DNA of 42,506 bases. Source: Euryarchaeota archaeon UBA103. Lineage in GTDB: Archaea > Thermoplasmatota > Poseidoniia > Poseidoniales > Thalassarchaeaceae. The stretch spans positions 601 to 43,106 of the forward strand of contig DAYH01000015.1 in assembly GCA_002506825.1 (NCBI GenBank), read 5' to 3'. The notes beneath the pieces were generated by a model. That model did no database searches. It was given only the letters and a program-made list of their open reading frames with translations, and was not told the DNA's origin. A program made the translations under genes and the position numbers. Of the stretch, positions 23,864-32,302 are shown one piece after another (position 1 is the first letter of the stretch; each line of letters begins with the position of its first letter).

Positions 23864-25423
23864 TCACATCCTGAATACTCCATAGCTATTTTCTGGGAGT
23901 TCTGAATTTAGAGATGATGAGATGCAAAGCCCTAGAATATCCCTAGTATCTCTTGGATCTATGACTCCATCATCCCAGAGCCTTGCGGTAGAGTAGTAAG
24001 GATTACTCTCTCTCTCGTATTTCTCCCTAATAGCTTCTGGATCGGCATTTCCAACTGTGGAAAGAACACTGGCCGCCTGCTCCCCCCCCATCACAGAGAT
24101 TCTGGCATTTGGCCACATGAAGAGGAATCGCGGATCGTATGCTCTCCCACACATGCCATAGTTTCCAGCGCCGTGTGATCCACCGATAATTACAGTGAAC
24201 TTAGGCACTGGGACGCAAGATACAGCTGTCACTAGTTTTGCTCCATCCTTGGCGATTCCTCCTGCCTCTGCATCTCTTCCGACCATGAATCCCATGATAT
24301 TCTGTAGGAATATTAGAGGAATTCCCCTCTGGCCGCAGAGCTCCACAAAATGGGCCCCTTTCAAAGAAGACTCAGAGAATAGTATTCCATTATTGGCTAC
24401 GATACCTACTGGATAGCCGTGAATCCTGGCAAATCCGCAAACTAATGTCGTACCATATCTCTTTTTGAATTCGTGGAACCTGCTTCCATCAACCATCCTA
24501 GAAATCACTTCTCGGACATCATACGGAGTTCTATTGTCAGTAGGGATAATTCCCATCAATTCCTCTGGGTCATGATGGGGGTCTTCTGATTCTTTGGAAT
24601 CTAACCTGACCTTCTGGCCGACATTAAGATTCTCAACTATATCTCTAGCAATCTGCAAGGCTTCCTTCTCGTCTTCTGCATAATGATCGGCCACTCCGGA
24701 CTCCCTGGTGTGTAAATCGGCTCCACCCAAATCCTGGGAGCTAACCTCCTCCCCAGTTGCCGCCTTTACCAAAGGTGGCCCTGCTAGGAATATTGTCCCG
24801 TTGTCCTTGACAATTATCGATTCGTCGCTCATTGCGGGAATGTATGCACCGCCCGCTGTACAAGATCCGAGAACAGCGGCTACTTGTGGGATTCCTTTGC
24901 TTGATAGAATTGCTTGATTTCTAAAAATTCTACCAAAATGTCCCTTGTCCGGAAAGACTTGGTCTTGCAGAGGAAGGAATGCGCCCCCTGAATCGACCAG
25001 ATATATGCATGGAAGATTGTTCGACTCAGCAATCTCTTGTGCCCTAACGTGTTTCTTTACAGTCATAGGATAGTATGATCCACCCTTTACTGTGGCATCA
25101 TTGGCTACGAAGACACACTCTTTGCCATGAACCACGCCTATTCCAGTTACTATTCCAGCAGAGTGGGCTCTTCCATCATACATCTCGTAGGCAGCGAGTG
25201 TAGAGAGTTCTAGGAAAGGAGAGCCGGGGTCGCAAATATCAGAGATTCTATCTCTAGGCATGCCCTTTCCCCTCGATTCATGCCTCTCGACATATTTCCC
25301 TCCACCTCCTCCTCTAGCTGTTTCCAGCTTTTCACTGAGGTTTTCAATCAGAGATAGGTTATGCTCCTTTCTAGATAAGAAATCATCACTCGATTTGTCC
25401 ACTCTGGTTGGCAGCCTGTCCAT
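23864..25423 (-). CDS. mccB: 3-Methylcrotonyl-CoA carboxylase carboxyltransferase (beta) subunit
   Basis: About 519 residues with the two crotonase-like halves of acyl-CoA carboxyltransferases. The first half has GGGGKYVERHESRGK, CIYLVDSGGAFLPLQDQVFP, LGSCTAGGAYIPAMSDE and IFLAGPPLVKAATGEEVSSQ followed by GGADLHTRESGVADHYA. These are wording-level matches to methylcrotonyl-CoA carboxylase beta chains rather than to propionyl- or acetyl-CoA forms. The second half has GFARIHGYPVGIVANNG, FLQNIMGFMVGRDAEAGGIAKDGAK and GGSHGAGNYGMCGRAYDPRFLFMWPNA. It transfers carboxyl from biotin to 3-methylcrotonyl-CoA in leucine breakdown. It heads the four-gene carboxylase run. ATG 25423 (MDRLP) is preferred over 25450. 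Confidence 0.94.
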   Translation of the reverse strand: MDRLPTRVDKSSDDFLSRKEHNLSLIENLSEKLETARGGGGGKYVERHESRGKGMPRDRISDICDPGSPFLELSTLAAYEMYDGRAHSAGIVTGIGVVHGKECVFVANDATVKGGSYYPMTVKKHVRAQEIAESNNLPCIYLVDSGGAFLPLQDQVFPDKGHFGRIFRNQAILSSKGIPQVAAVLGSCTAGGAYIPAMSDESIIVKDNGTIFLAGPPLVKAATGEEVSSQDLGGADLHTRESGVADHYAEDEKEALQIARDIVENLNVGQKVRLDSKESEDPHHDPEELMGIIPTDNRTPYDVREVISRMVDGSRFHEFKKRYGTTLVCGFARIHGYPVGIVANNGILFSESSLKGAHFVELCGQRGIPLIFLQNIMGFMVGRDAEAGGIAKDGAKLVTAVSCVPVPKFTVIIGGSHGAGNYGMCGRAYDPRFLFMWPNARISVMGGEQAASVLSTVGNADPEAIREKYERESNPYYSTARLWDDGVIDPRDTRDILGLCISSSLNSELPENSYGVFRM

Positions 25424-25490
25424 GTGAATCATATCCGTGATGATGTGCAAGTCTTCAATTGAATGGAGTGAATATCCCTGATTTCAAGGT

Positions 25491-26771
25491 TCACTGACCT
25501 ATTACGAGTCTTCCGACACCTCTCAATCCTGGTGCCATCCCCACTACTAGAATCATGAGCCCGACAAGTAATCTAAGGTGCTGTTGCTTGTTCTCGAAGT
25601 TCGCGTAAGCGAAGAACCACCAGATAATAATCCCGAGTCCTGCCTTTACCATTGTAAATCCGAATGTATTGCCGAACTCCTCGATTATTCTTGCTGAAAG
25701 TAGGTGCTTTTCGTCGTATCCGAAATATTCTATCCCTATCCATGTTGCTAGACCATCCATGACTTGTCCCGATACAGAAAGAAATACTACTGGATATGCC
25801 AATACGGCCTTTTTCCGATTCTCTTCCATGAATGTCTTATCTACAGATACAAGATCTTCATAATCTGTCTCTGACATTCCTTCAGGGAGAATTCCAGCAA
25901 CAAACCCTCTTTCAGAAAGTCTTCTTGATGATTCTATGCCAGTGGAAAACATCGCATAACATATTACTAGGGGTATTCCTATCACAATAACCAGTGGCCA
26001 AAGAGTTAGTTTATCCTCTGGAAGAGATGTTGCAAAGGATACCAATGCCCCGAAGAATACTAAGATTCCCCCACAGCCAACAAGGTAAACAGACTTCTGA
26101 ATATATGAGAATTCGGAGGTTGATTCTCTGAAGAAGATGGGTATCAAGGTTGCTGAAATTCCTATTACAGCGAATATTGTCAAATCTAGGTTACTACCGA
26201 TTTCACTAGAGGAAATGGAGTGACCAAAGATAAGGAATTGAACAAAGATAACTATCATACACAGTGATTCTAGAATCCTATCTTTCTCCGAATCACTGAT
26301 CTTTGATCCGTAATTCCTCACATGATAGCCAATCGAACCAGCGATAATGACCCATAGTGCTGTTTGGAAATGTATACTTGGACTTACGAATAGAGGTGCC
26401 ATGGACGAGTCAAACATATTGGCATCTTCAACAACTTCTCCGAGTGCGGCCCAGAATACGTAGGGCAGCAAGGCGAGGAGTGTAGCGTCACTGGGGTCTA
26501 TCTCAAGAATCCTGAGCCATGCGCTGAGGGCGGCGACAAACAGAGCTAAGACGACCGCATAGGTGATTGTGTTTGTCACATTATATCCGGCATCGCCTCC
26601 TGATTCATCAAGCACGGGGTTGACGTAGTAATCAGTAATGAAATCTGTAAGGGGGTTTGAGATATCGAGAATATTCAGGAAAAGCGCTGAAAAAATCAGA
26701 GTTGTGATGGCAGTAAGGGCGTATATCGACCATCTTTCGTAGTCATAGAGACCATAATTGCCACCAGTCAT
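25491..26771 (-). CDS. DUF63 family membrane protein
   Basis: A 426-residue archaeal integral membrane protein with roughly ten hydrophobic segments. PYVFWAALGEVVEDANMFD followed by APLFVSPSIHFQTALW matches the conserved block of DUF63 proteins, and a later conserved area reads LDGLATWIGIEYFGYDEKH-like (here MDGLATWIGIEYFG) and EFGNTFGFTMVKAGLG. DUF63 is nearly confined to archaea and its function is unknown. It lies between the pno1 group and the carboxylase group on the same strand, with gaps of about 40 bases on each side, so it may be its own transcript. Confidence 0.87.
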   Translation of the reverse strand: MTGGNYGLYDYERWSIYALTAITTLIFSALFLNILDISNPLTDFITDYYVNPVLDESGGDAGYNVTNTITYAVVLALFVAALSAWLRILEIDPSDATLLALLPYVFWAALGEVVEDANMFDSSMAPLFVSPSIHFQTALWVIIAGSIGYHVRNYGSKISDSEKDRILESLCMIVIFVQFLIFGHSISSSEIGSNLDLTIFAVIGISATLIPIFFRESTSEFSYIQKSVYLVGCGGILVFFGALVSFATSLPEDKLTLWPLVIVIGIPLVICYAMFSTGIESSRRLSERGFVAGILPEGMSETDYEDLVSVDKTFMEENRKKAVLAYPVVFLSVSGQVMDGLATWIGIEYFGYDEKHLLSARIIEEFGNTFGFTMVKAGLGIIIWWFFAYANFENKQQHLRLLVGLMILVVGMAPGLRGVGRLVIGQ

Positions 26772-26813
26772 ACGCCTACGAGGAGGTTCATGACTTAGAA
26801 ATGGCGGAAGAAT

Positions 26814-27542
26814 TCACTCTTCTTCATAGATGATTTTCTCATCCTCTGCGAGTTCCAGCATCTCTTTCACTGCCTCTGGGTCTTCAGAATTTATCTGCGA
26901 GTCCTTTAGTCTCCTCTCTCTTCTCTTACGGGCGGCAGATAGACCGGGGACAAGTGAGTCGAAGGGGGATGATTCCGTACCCCTCTCCTCGTAGCTCTCC
27001 AAACTCCTCGACCTGATACGCTGTCTTTTCCTATCTTTCTCAAGACCATGCAATACGCTACCATGCTCTGCGCCTCTTAGAATAGACTCTATGGCCGGAT
27101 TAGCAATTTCAAGGCCCATGTCGTCCCCGATAATTATCACTGAGGAGCCGTATATGGCTATCTCAGTACCTGAAAGCTCCTCTATCCTGCTCCTGATGAG
27201 TCCGTTCCTACCAATGAGTCTGCTTCTCATTCTCCTAATTTGGTTTGGCTGCCTCCCTACCCATTCTCTGATGTCATACATCTGAAGGTGTATTTCATCT
27301 TCTAGAAGCTGGACCGCTCTTTTAGGAGATAATCCCCTTCCAATAGCGAGAATAACATCTGGAGTTTTCATTCTGACGACTGGATCGACATCAGAATCTG
27401 CCCAATCTACGGAAACTTCCCCTGTTCTGGAGTCTACTTCCAACTTCGCCCCACAGGCTTCCTCAATCATCTTCCTAGTTGCTCCAGCCTTGCCGATTAT
27501 GACCGCAATACGATCCTTAGGGATTCGGGCCACAGGCTCCAT
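26814..27542 (-). CDS. KH-domain ribosome-assembly protein, Pno1/Dim2 (Krr1-like) family
   Basis: About 242 residues. Two KH domains are visible. The first is at residues about 1-75, with VARIPKDRIAVIIGKAGATRKMIE and its GxxG loop GKAG. The second is at about 85-165, where RSRLIGRNGLIRSRIEELSGTEIAIYG carries GRNG, followed by SVIIIGDDMGLEIANPAIESILRGAEHGSVL, a Pno1 hallmark. The C-terminal 75 residues are charged and probably disordered, ending in a glutamate-rich tail. In eukaryotes Pno1/Dim2 binds the 3' end of small-subunit rRNA during maturation, and the archaeal form is often next to Rio1 and aIF1A, as here. ATG 27542 is preferred because 27650 would overlap rio1 by 83 bases. Confidence 0.93.
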   Translation of the reverse strand: MEPVARIPKDRIAVIIGKAGATRKMIEEACGAKLEVDSRTGEVSVDWADSDVDPVVRMKTPDVILAIGRGLSPKRAVQLLEDEIHLQMYDIREWVGRQPNQIRRMRSRLIGRNGLIRSRIEELSGTEIAIYGSSVIIIGDDMGLEIANPAIESILRGAEHGSVLHGLEKDRKRQRIRSRSLESYEERGTESSPFDSLVPGLSAARKRRERRLKDSQINSEDPEAVKEMLELAEDEKIIYEEE

Positions 27543-27567
27543 GGGCCAATCCACAGGGCCTCTCTCT

Positions 27568-28446
27568 TTAATCCCCGCCCGGAAGCGGTTGTAAGTCTGG
27601 TACGGGCTCTTCCAGAACTCTGAGCATACAATCAGCCAGCTCGACGTCATATCCTTGCTTACTAATCCAGTGAACCAGTCTGGATACGTCTCTGACTAGG
27701 AATTCCTCTGAATGTGGATGTTGATCTGTGACTCCTTGTCCGACATCAATGAACCATGGCTCACCTTCGTGCCATAGAATATTGTACTCACTGAGATCAG
27801 CGTGGACTAGACTCGCTTTCTGCCACGCGACTGCAACCATATCTAGCATTTCTGTGAAAGTCTCAAATTTTTCTTTTACCTCAATGTCGCGCAGACGCGG
27901 AGCGGCCCTCTCTGAACCTATGAGCTCCATAACTAGGACATTCTTGTGATAGGAAAGTGGAAGTGGGACCCTAATCCCATGTTTCCTCATTCTTCTGAGA
28001 TTTCTGAATTCCTTCTTCACCCATATATTGACTAGTTCCCTATGTCTTCCAGAGAGGCCATTGAATCTCGGATCGCCGTCGATATACTTAGCTAGTCCCT
28101 TGAAAACAGCGTTTGTAGTATGAAATATCTTAACAGCGATTGGCCCGTTAGCTGATGTGGCATGAAATACATGGGCCTCCTTTCCTCTGGCGATTGGGTA
28201 GTCGATTGTCTCAATATTCCCCTTTTGCATCAGTTTGTGCACGGCTAGTAGTGTCGACTTATCAAAAACAGCATCAAATACCCTCTTATCGACCCATTCA
28301 AAGGGACCTTTGCCCATGACTCCTTGAAGTCCATCTTCTATTTCGTTGAATATTTTCTTGAATCTTGGCTCAGACATCCAGTCATGTTTTGTCTGGGATT
28401 TCATTATCGCATCTGGGTCTTCATCCCAGTGCTCATCAAAATCCAT
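27568..28446 (-). CDS. rio1: RIO1-type serine protein kinase
   Basis: A 292-residue atypical protein kinase/ATPase acting in small ribosomal subunit maturation. The RIO P-loop is ARGKEAHVF (residues 87-94), the ATP-binding Lys is in IAVKIF (Lys106), and the catalytic loop is LVHADLSEYNIL with Asp217 and Asn222. The metal-binding loop is WFIDVGQGV with Asp234. The insert LSGRHRELVNIWVKKEFRNLRRM is typical of Rio1. An acidic N-terminal extension precedes the kinase. The upstream aIF1A stop sits inside the ribosome site GGGTGAGTAA-ATG, so aIF1A and rio1 are coupled. Confidence 0.95.
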   Translation of the reverse strand: MDFDEHWDEDPDAIMKSQTKHDWMSEPRFKKIFNEIEDGLQGVMGKGPFEWVDKRVFDAVFDKSTLLAVHKLMQKGNIETIDYPIARGKEAHVFHATSANGPIAVKIFHTTNAVFKGLAKYIDGDPRFNGLSGRHRELVNIWVKKEFRNLRRMRKHGIRVPLPLSYHKNVLVMELIGSERAAPRLRDIEVKEKFETFTEMLDMVAVAWQKASLVHADLSEYNILWHEGEPWFIDVGQGVTDQHPHSEEFLVRDVSRLVHWISKQGYDVELADCMLRVLEEPVPDLQPLPGGD

Positions 28447-28450
28447 TTAC

Positions 28451-28969
28451 TCACCCAAAGAAAGAGTCTATGTCATCCTCATCATTACTTGAAGAAGATG
28501 TTTTTTGGGGCTTCTCGACAGGTTCTTCTGTAGACTCTGATGATTCTTGGACTTCATCATCAACATTCTCGGAAAATTTTTCATCTTCCACATTTGTTCT
28601 TTCTCCTGAGAGTCCGAAGAGATCAACAATCTCAGGAAGCGCTCCCTTTCTTGAGAGGTATAGAGACTGAGTCTTCGTATACCTCATGCACACATTGGCC
28701 TTCTCATCCTGAAAGTCCCATGGCTGTATTACTATGAGGTCCCCTTCTCTGACCCATTGTCTCCTTCTCATCTTTCCAGGAATTCTAGAAATTCTACTAA
28801 GGCCGTCTTCGCAAACTGCCCTGATTCTCCTTCCTCCTAATATCTCGTCAGCAATGGCAAACATCTCATTCACTTTTCTGTTTGGGAGTGGGACTCTGAT
28901 TCTATCCCCTGATCCTGACTCTAGCTGAGCTAGTCGCTCAAAATCGACCTTCTCCTCCCTACGTGCCAC
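28451..28969 (-). CDS. Translation initiation factor aIF1A with acidic C-terminal tail
   Basis: A 172-residue protein starting at GTG. Residues about 20-100 are the S1/OB fold of aIF1A/eIF1A: GDRIRVPLPNRKVNEMFAIA, RIRAVCEDGLSRISRIPGKMRRRQWVREGDLIVIQPWDFQ, then ANVCMRYTKTQ. It binds the ribosomal A site and helps position the initiator tRNA. Archaeal forms usually stop near 110 residues; this one continues with a Glu/Ser-rich tail of about 55 residues ending in DEDDIDSFFG, similar in character to the eukaryotic tail ending in DIDDI that contacts eIF5B. It leads the aIF1A-rio1-pno1 run. Confidence 0.94.
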   Translation of the reverse strand: MARREEKVDFERLAQLESGSGDRIRVPLPNRKVNEMFAIADEILGGRRIRAVCEDGLSRISRIPGKMRRRQWVREGDLIVIQPWDFQDEKANVCMRYTKTQSLYLSRKGALPEIVDLFGLSGERTNVEDEKFSENVDDEVQESSESTEEPVEKPQKTSSSSNDEDDIDSFFG

Positions 28970-29009
28970 GTAACTCCGTCGAGAGTCACCTATGTGAAGT
29001 TGAGCATCA

Positions 29010-30713
29010 TCACTGATACATGAATGAGCCTATAGCCGTGGAAACCATATCCAAAAGCCACTCACTTACTGGGCCAACCCCGCAGAGTACCGTTAGCAGT
29101 GCGCAGGCGAAAATAGCCATTCTTAGTGAGGGGGCTGCTTTGAGGGGTTTTTCCGTGGATGGTTCTTCAAAGAACATCACTAGTCCTATCCTGAGATAGT
29201 AGAACAGTGAGAGAGCGCTATTGAGAACAATTGCCGCTGCTAACCAGAATAATGGATCAACTGACTCCGCCCATGAGATTACGTCAGCGCTACTAGAAGA
29301 TCCAGTAGAGGCAGAGGTCGAAACTATTCCATTAATCATCAGAAGTTTTGAGAGGAAGCCTGACAGGGGAGGAACTCCTGCAAGAGAAAGCACAAACAAG
29401 AACATTGATCCTGCAATCAGTGGGTCTCTACGTCCCAATCCATGAAGATGCTCTATTTCATGTCCCTTGCCTTCGGTTTCGAGTAGAGCAAGGACTAGGA
29501 AAGCGCCTAGCTTGAATAAGACTAGAACAAATAGGTGGAATGAGACCGCAGTGAGGATAATTGAGCTTTGGTCCGTACCAGATATTCCGCTTCCTACTAC
29601 GGCGATTGCAGCCAACATGTAGCCAGCATGAGCTACGCTGGAGTATGCAAGTATTCTCTTTGGATTCACACTGGTTAGGGCTGCGAGATTTCCCCACGTC
29701 ATGGTTACAATAGCGAAAATACTCAGTGTAATCATCCATATTGCTTCAGAGCCCTCTGGGACTGTAATCATTACCAGCACCCTGAACAATGCTAGGAATC
29801 CCATTGCTTTGGATGCCGTGGCCAGAAGACCCGATACGGGGGAAGCCGCTCCAGAGTATGCATCGGGAGCGGCTAGATGGAATGGGGCTGCACTAACCTT
29901 GAACCCGAATGCCACCAGCATCATACCGATACCAAAGGCGGCAAAGGGATCGACTCCATCCATCGAAAGCCAGTTTTGCCTCAATATATCGAGATCTAGG
30001 CTTCCGGACCATAGGTAAAGCAGGGACATGCCGTAAATCCCAATAGCAGAAGCGACTGATCCTACAATGAAGTATTTGGCACCCGCCTCTCCTCCAGTGG
30101 CGTCTTCCTTGTGGAAAGCAACAAGAACATATGTGGAGAGGGAAGCAAGTTCGATACAAACTATCAGCATGAATAGATTTGTTGCCATCGTCATCATGGT
30201 CATACCAAGGCCGACCATAATCAGGAGGATGTAGAAGTCTACTTGCCTCCTATTATCCATTAGGATGGAAATTTTTCTATCGAATACATTCTCTGAATCT
30301 GATTCTTTTGGAACTTGTGCATTTGTTTTAGCAGGTAGACGATGAGTGGTTGCGATACTGACTAGCAGAAGTGCACCTAGGAACATCGTTGAAAATAATC
30401 TACTGAAACCATCGACCATTAGAATGCCTCCAACCTCTCTCGGTGATTCTGATATGAGTAGTAGAGAGGACAGGAGGGCCAAGGAAAAAGTTAGATTGGA
30501 AATCCTGTTTGGCATTCTTGGATCATTGGTCATATCGAATCTTGAGCCACCTAGTAATACAGGGACTCTGATCGAAGTAAGCGGTAGTCTGAATTTTGCA
30601 TCTCCTAGATTTGGCACCAATACTATGGCAATGAGCCCGAGAATCAATATCAGTTCTGGCATCATCGAAGACGCAGTATCGGAATCGAGGGAAAGCTGAC
30701 CGATTGAGTTCAA
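29010..30713 (-). CDS. nuoN: NADH dehydrogenase-like complex I subunit N
   Basis: A 567-residue antiporter-like membrane subunit with about 14 helices and the proton-pumping family pattern. LIVCIELASLSTYVLVAF carries the conserved Glu of helix 5, and AAPFHLAAPDAYSGAASPVSGLLATASKAMG carries the discontinuous helix and Lys. LAYSSVAHAGYMLAAIAVVG follows, and SLAGVPPLSGFLSK leads into the C-terminal helices. The start is TTG 30713, overlapping the nuoM stop as TTGA and preceded by a good GGGGGTGA four bases away; ATG 30665 is the alternative. A hydrophilic loop of about 40 residues near residue 120 (TNAQVPKESDSENVFDRK) is longer than usual. It is the last gene of the nuo run. Confidence 0.94.
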   Translation of the reverse strand: MNSIGQLSLDSDTASSMMPELILILGLIAIVLVPNLGDAKFRLPLTSIRVPVLLGGSRFDMTNDPRMPNRISNLTFSLALLSSLLLISESPREVGGILMVDGFSRLFSTMFLGALLLVSIATTHRLPAKTNAQVPKESDSENVFDRKISILMDNRRQVDFYILLIMVGLGMTMMTMATNLFMLIVCIELASLSTYVLVAFHKEDATGGEAGAKYFIVGSVASAIGIYGMSLLYLWSGSLDLDILRQNWLSMDGVDPFAAFGIGMMLVAFGFKVSAAPFHLAAPDAYSGAASPVSGLLATASKAMGFLALFRVLVMITVPEGSEAIWMITLSIFAIVTMTWGNLAALTSVNPKRILAYSSVAHAGYMLAAIAVVGSGISGTDQSSIILTAVSFHLFVLVLFKLGAFLVLALLETEGKGHEIEHLHGLGRRDPLIAGSMFLFVLSLAGVPPLSGFLSKLLMINGIVSTSASTGSSSSADVISWAESVDPLFWLAAAIVLNSALSLFYYLRIGLVMFFEEPSTEKPLKAAPSLRMAIFACALLTVLCGVGPVSEWLLDMVSTAIGSFMYQ

Positions 30714-32302
30714 GGCTTCACCCCCTCAGATTGCATAGCCTCTACCAAGGTTTCTATTAGGAACCCTGAGCTCCATTCTGACATCATGTCCCAGAAAAGG
30801 AATGGGAGTATTCCAAACAGGATGGTAAGTGCACCTAGAATGAACATTCCAGAATTCTCATGCCAGGAGATGTCCCTTGGTTCCTCGCCATGAAGAGTGT
30901 CTGGGAGTATTCCCTGATGAGGGTCATTAGACTCGAAAATAGTCTTCTGCATTGATGTGAGGTAGTATACTGCTGTGATGATAAGTGTCAGAGTTGGGAG
31001 TAGTACCAACCATCCGAAAGACATCCAGAAGGCGATTAGGATTGTTACCTCAGCCACGAAACCTGCTAGAAGAGGAAGTCCTAGGCTGGCCATCCACCCT
31101 AGCATCATATGCGCAGCGAGCCAAGGACTGTGGTGTGCTATTCCTCTCATGGAGCCTATTTCTAGAGTGTGATAATGGTGTTTGAAAGCACCAGCTACCG
31201 CGAAGAGCAAAGGGCTGATTATACCATGTGCGAACATCATGAATAGAGCGCCAGCAATACCCAGAGGTTGCATTGTGGCAATTCCTAGGAAAATTAGTCC
31301 CATGTGTGAGACCGAGGAGTAAGCCACCATTCTCTTCAGATTGGTCTGGCCCATGCAAACCCATGCCCCATAGACCAGGCTGGCCATTCCGAGGAAGATG
31401 AGTAGGGGGATGAATGCAACTGTGGAGTTGGGGAATGCAGAGACTGCTATCCTTAGGAATCCATATGCGCCCATCTTTAGCATGACTCCTGCTAGTAACA
31501 TAGATCCAGCTGTAGGTGCTTGTACGTGAGCGTCCGGTAACCAAGTATGCACAGGGACGCTTGGCATCTTTGTAGCAAATCCTATCAGTAAGAGCAACCA
31601 CACAAGATGCCTTAGTCCCTCACTAGGAATGTAATCTGATGAGGCAATCATAACCGACATATCGAATGTATGTCCAGTGATGGTACCTGAGGATGCGACA
31701 TCTGGGGTGTAGAAATACATCACTAAAATTCCGATTAGCATTATTACGCTGGCAGTGAAAGTATAGATGAAGAACTTCATTGAAGCGTATTTTCTATCAT
31801 CCCCGCCCCAGACCATGATTAGGAAGAACATAGGGACTAGAGTGAGTTCCCAGAAAGCGTAGAAAACGAACATATCAAGGGAGACGAAAACTCCGATTAG
31901 AGCCCCTTCCATCATCAATATTAGCGGATGGAAAAGGTGTCCTTTCTTAGCGTCCCACTCGACAAGCATTGAGATGGGTATCAACAGGGTAGTTAGCCAA
32001 ATCATTGGGAATGAGAGGGCGTCTGCGCCTACCTTCCATTGTACTCCTATGGATGGTATTAGGGCAAAGGCATCGTTAGTTAGAGAGTACCCAGAGTTGT
32101 AGTCGGTCCAGTCGACATTTCCAATTTCTCCGAAGAATATCATGGTTGTGATAGCAAGCATTGCTAGAGCGACCCCCATGCTAATCGCTCGGGAGGCCCT
32201 AGCTAGCCCCTCCGCTGATCCAGATATCTTAGGTAGGATCAATAGAGCGAGACTGACTGCAAGTGGTACAATAGTGATTACAGTTAAAGGATCTGAAATC
32301 AT
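30710..32302 (-). CDS. nuoM: Complex I subunit M
   Basis: A 530-residue antiporter-like subunit of about 14 helices. The helix-5 glutamate is in FVFYAFWELTLVPMFFLI. MPSVPVHTWLPDAHVQAPTAGSMLLAGVMLKMGAYG holds the conserved Lys and the broken helix, MVAYSSVSHMGLIFLGIA follows, and the His in MFAHGIISPLLF is typical of NuoM. The start ATG shares one base with the nuoL stop (TAATG). It transports protons in the membrane arm of complex I. Confidence 0.95.
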   Translation of the reverse strand: MISDPLTVITIVPLAVSLALLILPKISGSAEGLARASRAISMGVALAMLAITTMIFFGEIGNVDWTDYNSGYSLTNDAFALIPSIGVQWKVGADALSFPMIWLTTLLIPISMLVEWDAKKGHLFHPLILMMEGALIGVFVSLDMFVFYAFWELTLVPMFFLIMVWGGDDRKYASMKFFIYTFTASVIMLIGILVMYFYTPDVASSGTITGHTFDMSVMIASSDYIPSEGLRHLVWLLLLIGFATKMPSVPVHTWLPDAHVQAPTAGSMLLAGVMLKMGAYGFLRIAVSAFPNSTVAFIPLLIFLGMASLVYGAWVCMGQTNLKRMVAYSSVSHMGLIFLGIATMQPLGIAGALFMMFAHGIISPLLFAVAGAFKHHYHTLEIGSMRGIAHHSPWLAAHMMLGWMASLGLPLLAGFVAEVTILIAFWMSFGWLVLLPTLTLIITAVYYLTSMQKTIFESNDPHQGILPDTLHGEEPRDISWHENSGMFILGALTILFGILPFLFWDMMSEWSSGFLIETLVEAMQSEGVKP

